A stretch of 64,000 nucleotides of DNA from Ulota crispa (Eukaryota > Streptophyta > Bryopsida > Orthotrichales > Orthotrichaceae). Of this stretch, positions 47,865-61,697 are shown piece by piece (position 1 is the first letter of the stretch; each line of letters opens with the position of its first letter). A program made the position numbers and the translations under genes. The notes beneath the pieces are model-generated. The model saw only the letters and a program-made list of their open reading frames with translations, made no database searches and was not told where the DNA came from. The stretch lies in the NCBI GenBank assembly GCA_963920765.1, contig OY987246.1:19650868-19714867 (forward strand). Reading direction: 5' to 3'.

Positions 47865-49060
47865 ATTTTCTCATGACGCATCTTGCTAGGATTTCAACAC
47901 AATTGAGTGTTTTTCAAAAGCTATCAGCAATGTTCTAAGAATTCTTAAAAACAAATAAAAAATTCCTAAAAAAATGTAATCTTTTGCAATGGAGGCATTG
48001 AAAATAATAACTTATTTGAATTGTCTTAGAAAAAAAGTAAGTGTCACATCTCTCATCTATGTTTTTTTGGGTTCATAGCTTTGTACACAAGAAGTTTCTG
48101 TTTTAGGTTCCTTTAAGAGAAAATCCAATTTTGCATACCTTTAGGATGATAACCATCCAAAATCGCATGCAAAATATAGGTCTTTGAAGAAAACAGAATT
48201 GTCCCAATATATTATTTACCTTGATCATATGGAAAAAGCTACATTTTTCTCAAGTTGAAACAATCATGTTTTTATATAATTAAACGAGCCCTGATCCCAT
48301 TTTGCCGCTTGTTTATCACGGTGACGTGGGATTCAAGTTGGAAAATTATTAAGAAGGAAGTGGCCCCATTTAGCATAGCAAAGATAAATGTGGTGTTTCC
48401 ATTTAGCATAAAGCATTTTTTTTGTAAAAACTCAACTTGAAATTTTTATTAGAAATTTAATTTTTCAAAAAGATTGGTATTAAATTAAACTCAAATATTT
48501 GAATTTAAATAAACTAAATTGGACAATTCTCACTATTTTTTCTAAAAATATGAGCAAATTATGATTACAATGATCATTTAAATTTAATTTATTAACAAAA
48601 AAATACATGCCATTCATAAAAAGAGTACAAAAAAAAATTCAGTTTTTTTTTAATTAAATGAAAAAATGGCCAATGAGGCACTTTGAATTTTAAATAAATA
48701 TAAATATGCCCTTTCATTTACCTCCATATTGTTTGAATTTGAATTTCAAATTCAAACTAAGAATTATCTATGGGGCTCATTAAATATGTCTTTTCATGCC
48801 AATCTATACCTCTTCCAATTTTAAAGTTTGTATTTGAAATGGGTTCATTTGAATTGTCTTTTGTGTCCCTCCCCACCCCTTTGTATTCAATTTAAAACAC
48901 ATAAAATTTAAGAGCTATCCAATAAGGTTCATTGAGGATGTCCTTTCATCTCCCAAATTCAAATTACCAATAATGCCCCTTGGCCCTTGACCATCACTAA
49001 TTATCAAACTGACACACAAACACACACAAAATACAAAAGAAAAGTGGATATTCTTTTATC
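47865..49060. other. AT-rich intergenic stretch, no feature seen
   Basis: A 61-codon frame at 48255-48440 has no domain. Nothing else recognised. Confidence 0.5.
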
Positions 49061-49066
49061 TATATT

Positions 49067-49455
49067 CCCTAAATGCCATGAGGACAATTATCATCCTCTG
49101 GCCCTAAAAAAACATTCTATACAACAAAAATAAGTTGTTTTTTATTGTTTTTTCTTCCAAAGTGATCGTAAACACATTATCCATCATAGAAGGCAAAAGA
49201 CAATCTTATCAAATATGCTCATATTTTTAGGTAACCCAAATTGTGAGAAAATTCAGAATCATGGTGTTAGGTCCCAAGTTGCCCTTATTGCAATTTTCAT
49301 GAGGTCGGCATGCACTATTGACTTTTGAAACTTTTAGAAGCAATACTATTGGTGCCCATCAATCAAAACACTATTGAAGCTACAGTACAAACACTATTGA
49401 AGCTACAGTACAAACACTATTGAAACTATAATGTGGGCAGGCCACGGCCACCCAG
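49067..49455 (+). mobile_element. TTAA element, family E copy E3, ends decayed
   Basis: Aligns with E1 from CCCTAAATGCCATGAGGAC to GGCCACGGCCACCCA. The left TTAA is mutated and the last roughly 20 nt of the right end are gone. A 23-bp unit ACACTATTGAAGCTACAGTA plus CAA is repeated almost three times at 49367-49429. Confidence 0.8.
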
Positions 49456-49539
49456 TAGATATTTTATAATTGAATGCAATTTACGGTTATGGTCATCCTT
49501 GATAGTTTCATAACTCAAGATAACAATTCCGTAACCATA

Positions 49540-49795
49540 TTATGGAGATGGGAGGGTATGAGAAGGTGAAATATCATTGGAAATAGTGAATGAAAAGGCA
49601 TTGGAATTGTGAAAGGTTATTGAAAGGTGAAATGTCATTGTAATTGTGATATGTCATATGAGATGGAGAGACACAAAATGGAGATGGAGCCATGCAATTG
49701 GGGAATGGAGGCATGAGATTGGGACATGGGATGGCGGGCATGGGATGGGGACATGGGACTAGAGCATGGGACTAGGGCCTAGAATGGGGAGACAC
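49540..49795 (+). repeat. Purine-rich GATGGG/CATGGGA low-complexity tract, copy 1
   Basis: Irregular repeats of GACATGGGAT and related purine-rich words. A similar tract lies at 50575-50692. No regular unit length. Confidence 0.6.
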
Positions 49796-50574
49796 GCTCA
49801 GGGAGTGCACTTTATAGGATGTTTGTGAGTACCCTGCGTTCAAGCCCCTATAACATATAGGCTATTTAGGTAAATTTTTGTAATTTATGTAGGGCTATAT
49901 TTACCTAAATTTCTAAATGATGGTCATTTTGTGTACCTTGCATTTCATTTAAATTTGTTTGAGAGACTATTTACATATACCCTATATTCATTATAAATAC
50001 AAAACTTTGGCAAAAAACAATTGCAAACACTTTGTCAACTCACAATGAAACCCATGGTTAACAACTCTAATACTAATAATAATGTATGAACAATGCAAAA
50101 TTCACAAAAAATATTTTGAATAACACTTTGATTGATACTAGAAGTTGGCATTGAGATCTCAACACAAAAATTCATTACACAAAATTGACCTACCTTTGTG
50201 GTGTAAAAGGTTTGATGCCAATTTTAGCCTTAATTTGGTCCATTCACAAATGAGTATTTTAGGCCTTTAGGCTTTAGACAAGGAACTAGCCCAACCCATA
50301 AGTGTAAAGCGGCCCTTAATGTAGAAATCTACAGATTTTGGAAGGAGCTAGCTACACAATAATACTTCATAAAAGTTTAGATTTTGGGGAGACATTTTTG
50401 GATAGTCTACTTTAGAAAAAAAAAAAAGGTAAATTTGTATAATATCCCATACCCTACATTACTTATAATTCCCTAACCCCTATTCCAATGACCCTAATTT
50501 ACTTCAAAGTATTTTCTAAATTTTAGCACCATGGTAATTAAAATTACCCTTCATTTGATCGCACGCTACCAAAA

Positions 50575-50692
50575 AAAAGGGGGGGAGTGCATCCCCAAGG
50601 AGACACGGGATGGGGGATGAAGGGATGGGGATGGAGGGATGAGGGACACAAAATGGGGGCATGGGATAGAAGATGGGGGGCATGGACCTACA
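50575..50692 (+). repeat. Purine-rich GATGGGG low-complexity tract, copy 2
   Basis: GGGATGGGGATGGAGGGATG-type repeats. The 780 bp between the two tracts shows no gene. Confidence 0.6.
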
Positions 50693-50699
50693 TCACCCA

Positions 50700-52348
50700 T
50701 TGATATGACGGGTAAGCAGGACTTGTATATAATTATTAAATTCTTAGCTCTTTCCCTTTCAAATGAAGCCTATGTAAGGACATTGCATTTGATAGCTAAT
50801 TAGTATAGTAAATTATATTACATAAAAATAAATAATGAATGACTTTGTGTTCATGTTAAACTATCTTTAGTTTGTTATTAGATAGGAGCTCACGTTATCT
50901 CTTCATTTGTAATTGATTTGTAAACATTATATCATATTTTTTGAGGATCATTGAACCACTTGGATTCAAGAGGTTTTGTTGTAAAGATTGCAAGTAAACT
51001 CTTTGATAAATGAAAAGAACATAGTAAAGCATAAAGCTTAGATTTCAAACATTGGTTTCTTAAACTCTATTTTATAAACATGGGTGTGTGTAATACATGT
51101 GAAGAAATAAACTCCAAAGGATTATTTTGTAGCCTTGTGCTGTTTTTGCAACTTTCATAACCACGTGAAGAAATAAATGTAGGAAATGGAGCAGCTCCAA
51201 TATAGTTTTGGAACATGTGCGCCATTCTAAAAAATATATCAGCAGTAAAAATTTGGTGATATTCGTAGAATAAGAGACCATGCCACTTACTATTTAAACC
51301 CTAAAATTAGGTGTGCATTATTTAGCAAATTTGGATCTCTTATGGTATGTTCACACTTGATGTTAGGAGGGGTATTAGCAATATGAATGTAGCCTAAAGA
51401 TGTGTCCAAATACATCTAATTTTCCCTTGCTACTACCTCTCTTAACACCAAGTGTGAACATATCTTTAGTGTACAAAAGCAAAGAGTATCTTGTCACTCA
51501 TCATAATGTAATAGTGATGAGAAAAAAAATAGTGTTTGTAAAGGTTGTCAGATCCCAAAAATAAAAAAAGATGAAAATTTTGAATGGAGATTTAAGCCAT
51601 TACTTGTACTTTATTCATTCAAATTTTGGAGATACTATATAAACCTGAGAGGATGTTCTTACTTTTATAGTGAAAATGTTAAGAATAAAGCATGTTGGTT
51701 TTTTGCACAAACAACAATGAATTGTTTTACACCAAAAACATGTAACATTGTGCTTTTGACAAGTGATAAGTTTAGAACAACCGCAATGGCAAGACAATAT
51801 ATGAGCATGGTAAAACTCATTTGGAGCAGAAATCCTTGACTCCTCAAGTTGAAGTGTAGGATATGGGATGGAGGACTAAATGGCATAAGCATTTTAGGCT
51901 TGCCAAATGGGGGGACTAATGCTCTTGGCTTGGTTAGCAACAAGAGACATGCCTAGTTGTTGTCATGGTGTTGTTGACTATGCTTTTTGTTTTGCTTTGC
52001 ATGTACAACAACAAGCTGCAAAATTCTCTTGTGAGGCTCTCCATTGGCAAGTATCCAAATCACAAAGTGTTAGTTATTGTTCCCATTGAATCCCTTATTT
52101 TCCTAAACTCTAGAGCCACATCTACATGGCACTTCCAATGAAGATGCTCTTGGATGTGATTTGCATTAAGAGTTCAAGCTTCAAAACAGGTCATTGCCAA
52201 AATTGCAAAAGATTCAAATAAAATATTGTTCTATTCATAAATTTTTGTTAGCACAAAGAGGGTTTGATATATATTTTTTGGTTAAATCTAGCCAAATTGA
52301 TATCCATGATTCACTTGTGACAAGCTATTAGGTCTAACTACAAGTTGG

Positions 52349-52380
<32 letters not shown>

Positions 52381-55317
52381 TTATATATTTATATATATTT
52401 ATATTGTTGTCACTTGCTTCTAGACACTTGATTCTTGCTAGCCTTTGCTAGCAACTCAAGCAACAACATGGTCACCAATGCTGATCATGTGGCATGCCCT
52501 CATGTAATAAAGTTCCATTAGAGGATTTCAAACTTTGACAATTTATGCTTGTAGTAGATATTGATTTCTTGCTTTTCTTCTCATGCAAACACATATCACA
52601 GCATATATGTTTGTATGATGTGACAAATGAAACACCCTTTAGGAGGTGTTTGTGTAGCCATATAAACATTTATATGGTTTCATCTAAATTCTTTGAGCAA
52701 AGTTTGGTTTTCACCCATGCTATTCACCCACTCAAGTCAACTAATTGTCTACCAAGATATCTTTAGGATTTGAGGCTCCCTACAAAAACAAGATCATCTT
52801 TTTCTCTCACAATTTGAGCAAAATGGCACCACTCAACCTACCATTATAGAATTGGCAATGAGCAAGTTGCCATTGGCATTTGTTTTTTTGCACACAACTC
52901 CGCTTTGCTCTCCTTAGCTACAAATTTAATCCAATTGTCCTTCCATATGGTCTCTTTTTACAATCTCTTTTTGAGATAGTAGAAACAAGAGATTTCCATT
53001 TTGAAATAATGTGGATGTTTGGGTTGACCAAAGTCCATAAATTCAAAATTTTGAAACCATATAAGTGACTTTAGAGATTTAATTTACCAAGGTTTTAAAT
53101 CCCCTATCCATCATACTACTAAAATCACAATGCTGTTTGTAACATCACAAATCCAATCTTTGCAATATCATACTACTAAAATCATAGTAACCATTGTAAT
53201 ATCACATCTCTAATCTCCATGATATATTATGGAAAACTCGGAGATGGCAATTCTTTGATTTCCACTTCTTTGATTTTTAAAATTTTGTGCTTTTGGGCAA
53301 TTTTGGACTTTCATGATTTCACTTTTCTCTTGCTATTATTGAACAATTTGAAACATTTGTTACATAGACTCTAATGATGAAGCTGTAGCATAGCAAGCAC
53401 CAACAACTAGTATGTTCCAAAACACTAATGATAAATAATATTAGGAATGTAATAGTATGAATTCCTAATTAAGTGTGAAGCATGTATTTTGAAAAATTTG
53501 AGGATAAGCAAATGATGGTTTAGAATGGATTCTAGACATTAAATCTTGCTTTTGCAAGATTTCTTTGATTTCCTTCCATCTCATCTGAACATGAACTAGA
53601 TCAAAGTCTTGCACAAAATTTATGAAGCTTCTAGTGATTAAAAGTAAACAAGAATTATTTCTAAACATTTTTGAATTTGCTTCATCTGTTTCATACAGTT
53701 TTGCATGAAGCATTTGAAACTATTCATTGTCAACATTGAGAAATTGGCTCTCTTTTTTAAATATCAAGGAAAAAAATGCAATTATTTAGCTAGACTTTAG
53801 TGGAAAAGTGCTCATAATTGGACTATTGCTAGAAGACAAGTAACAATACGATTGATGGATCCAATGTGCAATGGAGAATGATGCAAAATACCAAAGTTAA
53901 TTGCTGAAAAAAAACTGTTTGTCATACTCCAAAGGTTTCAATGGAAAGGCATACAGATTAGTTATGTTATTGCAGACCCAACTTGCAGAAAAGCCAAGAT
54001 TGAAATTGAAAAGATATTGTAAATCGTAGATCCAAAATCAAAGAAAATACCTCACATTACAAGATCCATATCAAGAAAATGTTTCAACAAAAAATGATTA
54101 CAACACAAGCTTATAACAAAAACAACAACCAAAATACAACAACCAAAATGCTAAAAATTAGAAATGTAGCAATAATCAAGAATTGTGAAACAGTGATATA
54201 CAAATAATGTTGATGAGAGTGAGGAACATTTTACTTGACTTGCTGTATAGTCTACAATTAAACTAGTCTAATATGCTTTAAGCTCAAGCCACCTCTAACA
54301 TGCTATCTTGAGTCTAATGTTATTTTGCTTGCATTATGAACAATATAAAATAGTTCCTCATGAATTAATACATGGCTTGCTTTCTAGATCTATTGAGGAA
54401 CCTTTTAATCTATATTGCAATGCTTTATCTTTGATCGATAATTGTTTGCAAGTTGAGATTGAGGTGTAAGCTTGTCATGTTTGCAATATATGTCCAAAGA
54501 AGTAGTAATTTTGAAGTTTAAGTATCACATGACCATTTTTAAAAAACAATCTCTTTAGAATAACTTTTAATAAAATAACAAATCATTGTCATTGTTTTAA
54601 AGAATGTTTTGAAAACTAAATATACAATGTTTTTGTAGAACTATATTAAAAAAACAAAAAACTAAATTTCTAGAGTTGGTAAGTCATACCAACTAACTCA
54701 CTACTCAAGTGCATGACCAAGTATAAAAGACCATTTAGGACATTTACATTGACCACATGTTGGTGAATCAACCAATGGCGAACCAACCTCATCTAAGTTT
54801 CCTCCAAAATAAATAGTTAGTTGGTTTTTTTGTGACTTGCCTCATCAAAGTTGCTAAGTTACCATGCATGGTTTAGCTTTTGAAGTGCTACATACAAGAG
54901 CTAAGGTATAGAGGCATTTTTTTTGGGCGATATGTAGCCAAACTTGCAATTTAGCTCTGACATATTTGGACCAATGGTTGCTGATCCCTCCATTTATTAC
55001 TCAATGAACTATAGACAACAAAAATTTGGCAAAAACTCCCAACACCAAAAAAACATGTTGCTATGATCTAAAGGTGCCTAGAGTGCAAGTTGCAAGAGCA
55101 ACAAACAAACTTATCCTTATACATTTTTCTTTTGATTTTTTTTTTTGATTTTTGATTTATTTATTTTTTACTTGTTATTGTTTTCCTACATTGAGATTAA
55201 TTTTCTAACCATCTTTGTATCTTATGGTTGGTTTTGATTTAAAGTATGTAAGTTAGGATAATAGGTAAGAATATTTGTTTCATTATTTCATGCGTCTATC
55301 TTTTTTTTCGCCGGTCT
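50700..55317. other. AT-rich intergenic stretch with little recognisable structure
   Basis: About 4.6 kb without TTAA elements or paired ends that I could detect. Frames of up to 92 codons (51665-51943 minus) carry no domain. An (AT)n tract is listed separately. Confidence 0.45.
52347..52404. repeat. (AT)n microsatellite
   Basis: AT dinucleotides interrupted by occasional TTT. Confidence 0.9.
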
Positions 55318-55865
55318 TTAACCCCTACAGGTTCAAGTGGGTAAGGGCAAAACATAAACGTGTTATAAAATGGTACTTTTGTAACTTTGATGAAGTTTGC
55401 TTCAAAAGAAAAAATCAAAATCATAATGTTTAGTAAGTATCCGTATGGTCAAATACTCAAAAAAAGTTTTGGATTTTTATGTAATGAATTTAGAAGCATT
55501 TACCATTTAAAAATTCACCAAAATTACAAATTTTATTGATAGATTTCAAATTTTGATATGATTGGTTAAAATCAAACATCCTATCCTAAACTTCAAAAAT
55601 GCAATTCTTTGAAAGGAGAGAACATCATTAGTTTCCTGAAATAATAAATTTTACAACACTAGTAAATATTGAAGTGTTTGCCTTTGAAAAATTATCCTTG
55701 GTGGAATTCAACTTAAATTGGCATGATTCAAGTTAAGTTGGAAAGAAGACTTGGTTTTCTATTACAAAAAAAAAAAACTAAAATTCAAAAAGTTTTTTTT
55801 GTCTCAGGCAGCCCAAAAAAACAAGCGGCAACCACAAAATGGTCAATTGGGTGCGTAGGGGTTAA
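55318..55865. mobile_element. TTAA element, family J (548 bp)
   Basis: TTAA at both borders; ends CCCCTACAGGTTCAAGTGGG and (opposite strand) CCCCTACGCACCCAATTG. A weak palindrome ACCA-CAAAA-TGGT (55831-55843) lies inside the right end. Only copy in the window. Confidence 0.82.
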
Positions 55866-56238
55866 TCTTCTCACTAAAAAGAAATATGCATGGCATCTAA
55901 ATTTTATTTTTTGGTTCCAAGCATTCCTTTTTGCAAAATAATCAAATAAGGACTGTACCTAAGCAATTTGCATCTACATTATTTCTCCTAGTTGTTTCCA
56001 CAAGTGTTGTCTCAAAAACTTCTGTCAATGCACATGGATGAAAATTCTAATGAGGAGTGTCTTGAGGAGGACATTGATTAGATATTTAGAATTTGAAAAA
56101 TGGTGCTGTGAATGGTGAGAATATTCCTTGAGTTGCTGAGAGGAAAATGTTTATATTGAGTAGATTTAAAACAAGATTGGAAAAGTAGGCAGCAATGGTT
56201 TATGCTTCTTTGACCTGATGGTGGACTCTGTAGTGGTA

Positions 56239-57095
56239 TTAACCCTTAAAGTTCAATGCATCCAAAAAGTGGATGCGCCTTGGTCAACCTTGATTGTAAC
56301 TTTTGAAATATCAAATTTTGGTATGTGGTTCAAGCTATGAAAATGAAGCTTGATCATTTTTCTTGTTATCCCATATAATTTTTTTGAAAAATGTCAAAAA
56401 TCAAAAGAATTATTGCCATTGAAAGCTCCAAGTGCTAGAATCAAAATAATACAATATGATGTGTTTTTCATTCATATTTTCTACTCTTTGTATTCATTTT
56501 AAATTTTAAACTACAAAACCATGCTTCTCATTCTACCATTTATTTATGGTAGAAATCATAGATTTCTTTAATATGTATTCTGATTGATATGATTTTATTT
56601 CCACATTTAGCTTTAAAAAGTCACAATAATTCAAAATTTTCATCAAATTCATCAAAAAAGAAAAAGAAAAATAATGTGTCTTCCAGCAAAATATCAAAAT
56701 TTTATAAATTAACCAAATATAAGGACAAACTTGGTTTGATAGTCAAATTTGACTTTAAATTCTTTGTTGTGGTTGTTTTGGGTGTAAAAAACAAAATAGC
56801 CAATTGAAATTTTTTCACACTAATCTTTAATGCTATTTGTACCTCTTCAAAAAAATTCAAGTAATTTGGATTTTTTTTGCTATTTTAACTTATTTATGTT
56901 TGGTTTTTGAAAAAGAAATCATAACAATTACAATTTTTCATGAAAACAAATTGAAATTTCTTGTAGTGATATATCATTCATAGTTTCAAACAATAAAAAT
57001 ATAAAATTATTGTTTGAACACACCTCAAAAAGAAAAATTGAGCTTAAACATGAGGTTTAACCATTTCAAAATGGATCAAGTCCTTTAGGGGTTAA
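56239..57095. mobile_element. TTAA element, family K (857 bp)
   Basis: TTAA at both borders; ends CCCTTAAAGTTCAATG and (opposite strand) CCCCTAAAGGACTTGATC. Palindromes occur near both ends: GCATCC-AAAAAGT-GGATGC (56258-56276) and CCATTT-CA-AAATGG (57061-57074). Confidence 0.87.
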
Positions 57096-58820
57096 AAAGT
57101 GTGCAGCATGTGTGAAATTGACAATTCCAACACCTTATGAAGTTATAAACAACATCATTTGCCCCAACTTACATTAGTCAAGATCAGTGTAAATTTGTGA
57201 TGAGTCTCTTTTCTTTTTATAAATATATGGTGATGCGATGTATGTTTTTAACTATTATCTTTTGTAATGAGTTCAAAATATTTTTTATTTAATATTCACT
57301 AGCAAAACATGAAACACTATAGATTTAGATTTGAAGTCACTTTTACAAAAAACAAATTTGAAAATGAAATATGTATTGTAATACTAAAAATTCTATAGCA
57401 ACAAATCAAATGAATATTGTAAATCAAAACCTTGACTAATTAGTTTGTAGACATGATTGATTTTTGGAATCATTTACCCTATGCAAACATGTCATTTTTC
57501 TTTCTATTTTATACAAGAACAATCTTTATAACTCATAAACCCTTTATTTTTTTAAATTTATTTGTAAATGAATAAGAAGAGTGGTGCTAATATATTGTGC
57601 CTTTAAAAAGGTAGACATAGGTCAAAATGTACTAGAAACTATTTCTATGGTTTGACATGTGACACGCATTATTGATATCAAATCTACAAAGATTTTGATG
57701 TGTATGAAGCTACTTTACTTCATTATCTTAAAAATAGAGAGTTGTTTGTCAATACAGGGGTACATCTTGAATGCATATTTACTTGCACACTTTGATTATG
57801 TTTGCTACTAATAATTACGATTCTTATAATATTAGATATTGTGATTTATTGTGGGTTATTTCTTATCATTAGAAAGATATAAACTCACAAAAGTCAACTG
57901 CTTTGGAGTATTTGTACTTTTGAATGGTGAGTTAATAGTTTGCATTCTTGAGTAATATTTTATAGTAAATATTTGTATTTCAGCTTGCAAAATGTATCCT
58001 ATATGCCTTTTGTTTAATTGCTGGGAATTTTGGTGCATTATTGAAGTTGCACCTATGATATTGATGAACCTTTTTTATTGCCCAAAAACAATATGTAAAG
58101 AAAGTCATGACTTCAATTACAAAGAGAAAATCAACTAGAACATGTTGTAAAACAAGACTAGCATCTACATTTCACTAGATAAATCTACAACTTATCAACA
58201 TACATTGCATTGCTCATTGATGAATTTTTATTTAACTACTTTAACTTTTGCAATTTCATATATCATTTAAAATAAAAATTTCAGCTAACTCATAACTCTA
58301 TGCAAAAAGGCATTAGCTACTATAGATGCAACTAGAGCCATTGCCAAAATTCTTAGTTTGATGACTTTGTCAACAAAATTTGCATCTAGGTAGATTTACT
58401 AAACAATCCAAAGAAAGAAGTTGTACTTCAAATTGGTGGCGTGAGGTAGTTATTTTGTGGGCTAATATTTGCAACACATCTTGGATTGTATGTTTGCATT
58501 CTCAAAGACATTTTGAGTGGATGAGCTCAGCTGGTGCCATAAAATCACCTCTTTTTAGTTTTACTTCATTCTTCATTTGCTTAGAAATGTTTTTGTAAAG
58601 CTGAAAATTTCAACAAAACGTAATAGTACAACCATTTAGACATCATACGCATTGAAGGGCATTTGAAGATTTGCAATTTTATTTTCACACAAATATATTT
58701 TTTCATTAAAAACCTTACATAATTAGAGAGAATCCAAGTTCTTGTGGCCATTCTTAGAAGCATTTGGCAATATTTAAAAGACTATTTATGCTCTTCCAAG
58801 TGATATAAAGAAATCTTAAG
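57096..58820. other. AT-rich intergenic stretch, no feature seen
   Basis: No credible gene or repeat boundaries recognised. Confidence 0.45.
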
Positions 58821-58823
58821 CTC

Positions 58824-59737
58824 ATAACCCTTTAGGGCAGCCTGCTTTCCGAGCTGGTCGTTTTTTTGGAAAAATTAATTGTTTTAGGTATTTTGGCAAT
58901 TCAATTAGATGTAAAAAGTACAATTCAACTATACCAATGTAAACTGCTTTCTTGGAAGATAAGCATGTAAAATTTTTTGGACCTATTTGCTTATGATATG
59001 TGCAGCATTGGTTAAGTGAAAGGTGGTGCATTGGATTAAGTTTGGATTGTACAAGTTGAATGAATGGCTCCTACAAGCAACTACAGTAGAATTAGATTTT
59101 GAAATTGTGCACTTTTCTCATGTGTGATATGTTGAAGGGCTTGAACTTAAGATTTTGGGAAAAAGTTGTACCATTTGTTGTATTCAATGAAGGAAAGGCA
59201 TGGGTGGTTAGGGTGCAGAAATTGTGGAAAGGACCATGAAATTTTGATCATTTTTAGAAAAATAAGATTTGCATGGTTAGAAAATCCAACCGGGCAAGTT
59301 ATTTGAATAGTATTAATCTACAACCATGTGTTCCAAAAGAAGTGTGATAGTATATAAGTAATTTTGACCGTGCAACGCTAAAAGGATTGAAAAGCTCAAG
59401 TAGGGGGTATAAAGCCAAAGAACAATTGGTTTGGTTGTTGTCGTGGCACTATTTACTTGGTCCCTAAAGACATCAAGTGATGTCATCCTCTTGTTGGTGT
59501 TTTAGTGAGTGATTTGTACTAAACACTCAAATTTTCCAATACCCCTTCTGATGAATCACTCTCTCTACAACAGGATGTAATTCCAAACTTTGATCAAACA
59601 AGTGCAAGTGAAAATAGACTTCATTCCTTACATGTTTGTAATTGGTCAACCCATGATCCAAAATTGGCAATACAACGTAAATTTCATTTCAAAACCTACA
59701 AAGGCAGTTTTTGCCTCCTCTGGCCCTAAGGGATTAA
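58824..59737. mobile_element. TTAA element, family M (about 914 bp)
   Basis: Right border TTAA, left border ATAA; ends CCCTTTAGGGCAGCCTG and (opposite strand) TCCCTTAGGGCCAGAGG. The palindrome AGGCA-GTTTT-TGCCT (59702-59716) lies inside the right end. Its right TTAA is also the left TTAA of the next element. The left end is the less certain one. Confidence 0.65.
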
Positions 59738-59970
59738 TCCTTGAGCGCCCAGAGTTATTTTAGGATTTAGGAGAAAATGGGGGGTTTGATGGCCACCACA
59801 TCCTGGAAAATTACATTTAGAAAAAGTGACCGTAGGATTTGAAAAAGGACGACCTTCTCTATTGATGGGGGCCAGCCATGACTGTTTTCACCGTACAAAT
59901 TAAGAGAAAAATAAGATAAAGTTGTGGGCCCCAACAACAAGATCCTGTTGCTCGGGCGCTTAAGGATTAA
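59734..59970. mobile_element. TTAA element, family L (237 bp)
   Basis: TTAA at both borders; ends TCCTTGAGCGCCCAGAG and (opposite strand) TCCTTAAGCGCCCGAG. The palindrome CAACA-AGATCC-TGTTG (59935-59950) lies inside the right end. Confidence 0.87.
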
Positions 59971-60616
59971 TGAAAGAAGCGTTTTTATTGCATCAGTACT
60001 GTTGAGGAGTGTTGTTGGACTATTAGGGTGTTAAATATGTGCAAAGAATTGTGGATTGCTTGAATGAGAGATACTTTGACAAACAATGCCATTTTATGAG
60101 AGTGAAACGATGAATATGAGCAATAATTTTGGATTCTATGAGCATGAACCAATTTTAAGCTCAAAATTAATTAAAAAACTAAAAAAACACAATTTCTACA
60201 AAAGATGATAGTTTAAATTGCACAATTGTAAGGCCCTATGTACACAGTTATAGGCAAAATTATAAATTTTGATAAAACATCATGGCTCACGGCTCCCGGA
60301 TCTCTGCTCACAAAACAACAATCCCTGTACCGTACTTTGACCTCCATGTACTTGGTGCATAAGTTCTTTAGCCTGATTGCTTCTTGTAAATGATCATGAA
60401 AGAACCTTATGTTTAGAGTAGTGGTTAGAAAGATATTGTGACAAGTTTGAGCTTTTTAAAGTAAAGCTCAACTACTGCCTAGGTGAATATCTAGCTAAGG
60501 GATAGCTTCTGAGGAAGATGGATAGATTTTGAGGAAGATAGCATTCAAATAATTTTTGTGGGAAACATGGGATTTTGCAAGCGCAACTCTAGAGTGATTT
60601 CTGAATCAGATAAGGT

Positions 60617-61490
60617 TGTACAGTACCAATTAGTATTGATAGGTAGAACATGTTTTGGCATTCTAAAGAAGTTTGTATAGCAAAAAATGTAAAGGTTATT
60701 TTACTCTCATATTTTTGAAATATGATTCTCATGCAATCCCAATTGACCATACCAAATCTTGGTTACTAAAAATCAAAATCCTATTTTTGGTAAGTTGTCT
60801 TGTGTCAATATCACGGTTTTACAAGAAAGTTGATTAAAACACATTGGTGATGAATTTTTGAGATTTGATTGCATAGATAGGTAAGAGACATCCATACGCA
60901 CATCTTTCCTTTTAACAAACATATTCAAAAAGTTTAAAATCTTGTCAATAGAGGTTCAAATGCTCAAGTGATCATGACCAAATTTAGTAAGATAAATATC
61001 TCCATTTTGTAATTAGCTTTTGGCAAAATAAACATATCATCATGTTCAAAGGTATAGATTTAATCATAATGTATGATTCAAATAGCACAATTTAATTACC
61101 ATGAAGAATTATCTATTTTACTAAATTTGGTCATGAACACTTGAGCATTTGAACCTCTATTGACAAAATTTTAAACTTTTTGAATATGTTTGTTAAAAGG
61201 AAAGATGTGCATATGGATGTCTCTTACCTATCTATGCAATCAAATCTCAAAAATTCATCACCAATGTGTTTTAATCAACTTTCTTGTAAAACCGTGATAT
61301 TGACACAAAACAACTTACCAAAAATAGGATTTTGGTTTTTAGTAACCAAGATTTGATATGATCACTTGAAATTGCATGAGAGTCATATATCAAAAATATG
61401 AGAGTAAAATAACCTTTCCATTTTTTGTTATACAAACTTCTTTAGAATGCCAAAATAGGTTCTACCTATCAATATTACCTGGTATTGTAC
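60617..61490. mobile_element. Large palindrome, family S foldback (about 874 bp)
   Basis: Arms of about 390 bp (outer ends GTACAGTACC... and ...GGTATTGTAC) flank about 65 bp of spacer near 61030-61095. One arm is related to 45620-45990. No target duplication was evident, so whether it is a mobile element is inference from the duplicated relative. Confidence 0.65.
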
Positions 61491-61697
61491 AGTACATGCC
61501 TCTAAAAAGGTGGTGATAATGTTAATTAGTACAACAACGTGAGAGGAAATGTCCTAAATAATAAATGGACAAAAAACCACTTGTATTTTTTTGCAATTGG
61601 AGAGTTTCCATGCACGAATGTGCATGACTTGTGCAAATATTTGTATAATTAACATTGATTGAAATGATGTCATTTGTTTGTGTGGTGAAATACGATA

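Noticed and set aside
49367-49429. Regular repeats in E3 as a CRISPR-like array
   Set aside because: The units are directly contiguous without spacers and lie in a decayed transposon copy.
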